Shown here: positions 61,080 to 64,000 of the stretch, piece after piece
Position numbering within the stretch: position 1 is the first letter of the stretch
Layout of the letters: each line of letters opens with the position of its first letter
Assembly: GCF_004336805.1 (NCBI RefSeq)
Contig: NZ_SJXM01000003.1
Coordinates: 124,001 to 188,000 of the forward strand
DNA: 64,000 bases
Origin: Aeromicrobium sp. IC_218
GTDB lineage: Bacteria; Actinomycetota; Actinomycetes; Propionibacteriales; Nocardioidaceae
Direction: 5' to 3'
Notes under the pieces: generated by a model
The model's database searches: none
What the model saw: the letters and a program-made list of their open reading frames with translations, nothing else
Told to the model about the DNA's origin: nothing
Program-made: the position numbers and the translations under genes

Positions 61080-61150
61080 GGCGGCGCCTCCGCCGACCCC
61101 GGCGGCTGACGCGGCCGGAGGGCTGTGCGGCGTGTGGGAGACTCGCCCTG

Positions 61151-61190
61151 ACATGGAAGCAGCGCGAGGAGCGTCGCTGACCCCGGCCGA
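61151..61190 (+). repeat. 40-bp direct repeat, right copy
   Basis: Carries the start of lspA. In this copy the bases that end the TraR gene in the left copy are read in another frame as [13 protein letters not shown]. Confidence 0.85.
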
Positions 61191-61692
61191 GGACGGCCCC
61201 GGATCGCGACCATACGTCCTGACCTTCACCCTCGTCGCCCTCGGCGTGTGGGTGATCGACCAGCTCACCAAGCTGTGGGCGGTGGACCGGTTGCAGGGCG
61301 AGCCCTCGATCGAGGTGCTGCCCCCGGTGCTGAACCTGACGTTCGTGCGCAACCCCGGCGCCGCCTTCGGCATGGGCACCTCCATGACCGTCGTGCTCAG
61401 CATCGTCGCCGTCGCGGTGGCCGTCGTGGTCGTCCGCGCGGCGTCCCGGCTGCGCGACCGCGGCTGGGCGATCGGCCTGGGCCTGCTGCTCGGCGGCGCG
61501 ATCGGCAACCTGACCGACCGCATCCTGCGTGAGCCGGCCGTCCTGCGCGGCCACGTCGTGGACTTCCTGGACTACGGTCCGTTCGTCGGCAACGTCGCGG
61601 ACGTCGCGCTGACGTTCGCCGCCGTGATCATCGTGTGGCGCACCCTGCGCGGAGTCGGCCTGGACGGCCAGAAGGTCGAGGACGACGCATGA
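61153..61692 (+). CDS. lspA: Lipoprotein signal peptidase II
   Basis: A 179-residue membrane aspartyl protease that cuts prolipoproteins such as CtaC and the L,D-transpeptidase here. Four helices; [12 protein letters not shown], catalytic Asp122 in GNLTDRI and Asp150 in NVADVALTF. The N-terminal 15 residues derive from sequence duplicated from the TraR gene end. ATG 61153 is chosen; a GTG at 61132 lies outside the repeat. Overlaps rluD by four bases. Confidence 0.94.
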   Translation: MEAARGASLTPAEDGPGSRPYVLTFTLVALGVWVIDQLTKLWAVDRLQGEPSIEVLPPVLNLTFVRNPGAAFGMGTSMTVVLSIVAVAVAVVVVRAASRLRDRGWAIGLGLLLGGAIGNLTDRILREPAVLRGHVVDFLDYGPFVGNVADVALTFAAVIIVWRTLRGVGLDGQKVEDDA

Positions 61693-62624
61693 CCACCCCC
61701 ATGGAGCACAAGGTCCTGCGCGTCCCCGAGGGCCTGGCCGGCGAGCGCGTCGACGCCGCCCTGGCCCGGCTGCTCGGCCTGTCGCGCACCCGCGCGAGCG
61801 AGCTGGTCGCCGAGGGCCACGTCCTGCTGAACGGCCAGCCGCCGATGAAGTCCGAGCGGGTCGAGCCCGGCGCGCTGCTCGAAGCGTCCATCCCGGCGCC
61901 GCGCACGGCCGAGGTCGTCGCGCAGGCCGTCGAGGGCATGCGGATCGTCCACGACGACGACGACCTCGTCGTGGTCGACAAGCCGATCGGCGTCGCCGCC
62001 CACCCCAGCGTCGGCTGGGAGGGCCCCACCGTGCTGGGCCACCTCGCCGCCGCGGGCTACCGGATCTCGACGTCCGGCGCCCCCGAGCGCCAGGGCATCG
62101 TGCACCGCCTCGACGTCGGCACGAGCGGGCTCATGGCCGTGGCCAAGTCCGAGCACGCGTACACGGTGATGAAGCAGGCCTTCCGCACCCGCACCGTCGA
62201 CAAGACGTACCACTCGCTCGTCCAGGGCCACCCGGACCCGCACACCGGCACGATCGACGCACCCATCGCGCGTCACCCCAAGCACGACTTCAAGTTCACG
62301 GTGAAGGCCGACGGACGTCCGAGCATCACGCACTACGACACGCTCGAGGCGCACCGCTACGCGTCCCTGCTGACGATCAAGCTCGAGACCGGCCGCACCC
62401 ACCAGATCCGCGTGCACATGAGCGCGATCAAGCACCCGTGCGTCGGTGACCTGCAGTACGGCGCCGACCCCGTGCTGGCCCGCAAGGTGGGCCTGGAGCG
62501 GCAGTGGCTGCACGCGGTGAAGCTCGGCTTCCTGCACCCGCGCACCAACGAGTACGTCGAGTTCGAGTCGACCTACCCGGACGACCTGCAGCAGGCGCTC
62601 GACCGCGTCCGCAGCCTGGACTAG
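61689..62624 (+). CDS. rluD: RluD-type 23S rRNA pseudouridine synthase
   Basis: A 311-residue enzyme. An S4 RNA-binding domain ([23 protein letters not shown]) is followed by the catalytic domain with Asp142 in [26 protein letters not shown] and [13 protein letters not shown]. It is likely responsible for 23S rRNA helix 69 sites, as for RluD; exact sites are inferred. The start overlaps the lspA stop (ATGA), a common actinobacterial pair. Confidence 0.92.
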   Translation: MTTPMEHKVLRVPEGLAGERVDAALARLLGLSRTRASELVAEGHVLLNGQPPMKSERVEPGALLEASIPAPRTAEVVAQAVEGMRIVHDDDDLVVVDKPIGVAAHPSVGWEGPTVLGHLAAAGYRISTSGAPERQGIVHRLDVGTSGLMAVAKSEHAYTVMKQAFRTRTVDKTYHSLVQGHPDPHTGTIDAPIARHPKHDFKFTVKADGRPSITHYDTLEAHRYASLLTIKLETGRTHQIRVHMSAIKHPCVGDLQYGADPVLARKVGLERQWLHAVKLGFLHPRTNEYVEFESTYPDDLQQALDRVRSLD

Positions 62625-62651
62625 GTCACCCATCGCGTCCGCTCGCCTTCG

Positions 62652-62714
62652 CGCTGAGTGTGACGTTTCGGGGGTGGATCGGGCCGTGGGAGCCCTGAAA
62701 CGTCACACTCAGCG
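62652..62714. repeat. 63-bp palindromic repeat, copy B
   Basis: CGCTGAGTGTGACG at the left and its exact reverse complement at the right. TTTCGGGG/CCCTGAAA extends the stem to about 22 bp with one G-U pair. It lies between the convergent rluD and DUF559-type genes. Confidence 0.8.
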
Positions 62715-62720
62715 GGACGG

Positions 62721-63695
62721 TCACGTCCAGGCTCGGGCGCCGGGCCACGCGTGCCACCAGGCGGGTTGCAGCGTCGTCCAGGTGCCGGGACCCGTCCGTG
62801 CGGCGTGTCCCGCGGCGCGACGGAGCCGGCGCACCAAGGCGGGTCGGTCGCGGTGGTCCAAGGCGGACACCCGGACGACCACGAGCCCGGCCTGCTCCAG
62901 CCGTTCCTCGCGCCGGTTGTCCTGCGCGTGCTGCTCGCGCTCGCGGTGGTGGTCACCGTCGACCTCCACGACGAGCCCGCGTCGCCGGTCCAGCAGGTCC
63001 ACCACCCCGAGCAGCGTGCCCGCGAGGTCGAAGACGGGCACGTTGACCTCCAGTCGTCCGAGGTCCGCGTCCAGCCCGGCCACCAGGCGCGTGCGTGTCT
63101 CCCACGGACTGCAGGAGCGCTCGCTGCCGAGATCGAGTGCCCGCCGCGCCTGCACCAGGCCGCGGACCTTGTGGTGTGCGTCCACCACGGAGCGCACCCG
63201 GCGCAACGTCGTGTGCGGCAGGCCGGACGTGGACGAGACCGCCATGTCGAGCGCCACGACGGCGGCACGGAGGTCGCGCGCGGCCCGCATCTCGTCGAAC
63301 ACGGCACGGGCGAGCGACGTGACCCGGTATGCCTGGAGGTGGACGACCTCGTCGGGATGGAGCAGCCCGCGGAACGGTTCGATCCCAGCGCGACGCCTCA
63401 CCTGCGTGCCCGGAGGGCAGTGCACCAGCACCGGTCGCAGGCCGGAGGGGGTGCGGCCGTCGAACCAGGCGCATCCCATCAGTGCGAGCGCGGCCCAGCC
63501 GCCGACCACGCCGTGCGGCCCGGCGACCGCCACGGCGCGCGCGACGTGGTCCAGCAGGTCGGACGACGTGGCGTCGGCCGGCCGCACCACGCCGTGCCCG
63601 GTCCGTCGCCACGACGGACCGCGCAGCAGGTCGGGCGTCGCCCCGGCCGCCAGGGCCGCGGACGTCCGACGGGAGTGGAGGAGGGGGTCGTCCAT
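62721..63695 (-). CDS. DUF559-type endonuclease-like protein
   Basis: A 324-residue protein. The N-terminal part (TPDLLRGPSWRRTGHGVVRPA) resembles the winged-helix start of AbiEi-like proteins. The C-terminal ~110 residues have the Vsr/DUF559-like nuclease fold: WETRTRLVAGLD, VVDLLDRRRGLVVEVDGDHH with acidic metal ligands, then RREERLEQAGLVVVRVS. Such genes are common, variable accessory genes in actinobacteria. ATG 63695 is used; an ATG at 63743 would add 16 residues. It is bracketed by palindromes B and C. Confidence 0.75.
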   Translation of the reverse strand: MDDPLLHSRRTSAALAAGATPDLLRGPSWRRTGHGVVRPADATSSDLLDHVARAVAVAGPHGVVGGWAALALMGCAWFDGRTPSGLRPVLVHCPPGTQVRRRAGIEPFRGLLHPDEVVHLQAYRVTSLARAVFDEMRAARDLRAAVVALDMAVSSTSGLPHTTLRRVRSVVDAHHKVRGLVQARRALDLGSERSCSPWETRTRLVAGLDADLGRLEVNVPVFDLAGTLLGVVDLLDRRRGLVVEVDGDHHREREQHAQDNRREERLEQAGLVVVRVSALDHRDRPALVRRLRRAAGHAARTGPGTWTTLQPAWWHAWPGARAWT

Positions 63696-63752
63696 CGTCG
63701 AAGCGTCACCCGGGAGAGCCTCGGGGCACCGTGCTGCGTCCACATCCGTCCC

Positions 63753-63815
63753 CGCTGAGCGTGACGCTCCGGGGGTCGGATCGACCGCTGGAGCCCCGAA
63801 ACGTCACACTCAGCG
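63753..63815. repeat. 63-bp palindromic repeat, copy C
   Basis: CGCTGAGCGTGACG at the left, CGTCACACTCAGCG at the right (one mismatch between arms). Its interior is closely similar to copy B, less so to copy A. It lies before the DUF559-type gene, in the gap to the alaA-like gene. Confidence 0.8.
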
Positions 63816-63911
63816 TGAACGGGACCGAGCAGCGGGGGTGACCCGCCGGGCTCGGGGGACGTGACGCACGTCCTGCCCGGGGGACGGGTGCGCAGTGCGA
63901 CAATGAGGCGC

Positions 63912-64000
63912 ATGACCCGTGCGCTGCAGCAGTCCGAGAAGCTGAGGGACGTCCTCTACGACATCCGCGGACCGGTCAGCGCCCGAGCCGCCCAGCTGGA
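63912..64000 (+). CDS. AlaA-like aminotransferase, 3' truncated by window
   Basis: Only the first 29 codons are present. The protein starts MTRALQQSEKLRDVLYDIRG and continues PVSARAAQLE, which matches the N-terminus of AlaA-type glutamate-pyruvate aminotransferases (SKLxxVxYDIRGPV...A..LE). The ATG is seven bases after GACAAT (63899-63904), consistent with another leaderless start. Identity rests on this short match. Confidence 0.75.
   Translation, partial: MTRALQQSEKLRDVLYDIRGPVSARAAQL

Noticed and set aside
1-64000. tRNA, rRNA, insertion sequence, prophage or integrated plasmid
   Set aside because: No tRNA-like cloverleaf, transposase, integrase or phage gene was seen, and gene order is that of a core chromosome.

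Overview
This is a GC-rich actinobacterial chromosome segment. Gene content and order suggest the Nocardioidaceae (Aeromicrobium/Nocardioides-like); that placement is inference. Supporting signs are the aa3 oxidase/bc1 gene set with a diheme cytochrome c, DUF3040 and DUF3043 proteins, SepF/YggT/DivIVA after FtsZ, and a gene order I recall as resembling M. tuberculosis Rv2205c-Rv2145c. I see no tRNA, rRNA, insertion sequence, prophage or CRISPR array. Every base lies in or within about 250 bases of a gene.

Layout. 1-7000: the 3' part of gcvT, a small orphan protein, a DUF3043 membrane protein, HtpX protease, an aspartate-type aminotransferase, glycerate kinase, ErpA-like Fe-S carrier and adenosine kinase. 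7000-16600: terminal respiration, with ctaC-ctaD-ctaF on + and ctaE-qcrC-qcrA-qcrB on -, which together should build the bc1-aa3 supercomplex. An L,D-transpeptidase and a secreted orphan lie between the two operons. 16577-23800: a stand-alone receiver-like protein, trpD, an acyltransferase, a RAM-domain protein, an exonuclease/GIY-YIG fusion, a four-cysteine protein, an NlpC/P60 hydrolase and an anchored HExxH metallopeptidase. 23831-37640: fadD-type acyl-CoA synthetase, SRPBCC protein, two tandem ROK sugar kinases, 1-acylglycerol-phosphate acyltransferase, class II DAHP synthase, a PASTA Ser/Thr kinase, polyprenyl synthase, metF, a phytoene-desaturase-like oxidoreductase, a methyltransferase and a DUF3040 protein.

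37795-56100 is a complete division and cell wall (dcw) cluster: mraZ, a 41-residue membrane microprotein, rsmH, ftsL-like, pbpB, murE, murF, mraY, murD, ftsW, murG, murC, ftsQ, ftsZ, pgeF, yggS, sepF, yggT, wag31. It starts at a TTGACG/TAAGGT promoter overlaid by 10-bp-phased GTGG boxes (MraZ operator type), has a second promoter before murE, and a separate promoter region with a perfect inverted repeat before ftsZ. Many genes overlap by 4 bases (ATGA/GTGA), which implies translational coupling. 56170-64000: two small membrane proteins, ileS (type 2 with a GTHH signature), a TraR/DksA-type protein, a DUF6578-like gene bounded by a 40-bp direct repeat, lspA, rluD, a DUF559-type endonuclease-like gene between two 63-bp palindromes, and the start of an alaA-like aminotransferase.

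Signals across the window. Many promoters have a -10 hexamer (xAxxxT, usually TAxxxT) followed 6 or 7 bases later by the start codon, implying leaderless mRNAs. Three of these starts open short peptides whose stop overlaps the start of the next gene (DUF3043, htpX, desaturase-like oxidoreductase). Two divergent gene pairs are separated by only 23-24 bases with abutting or overlapping -10 boxes. A 63-bp palindromic repeat occurs at least three times. These are the least ordinary features here.
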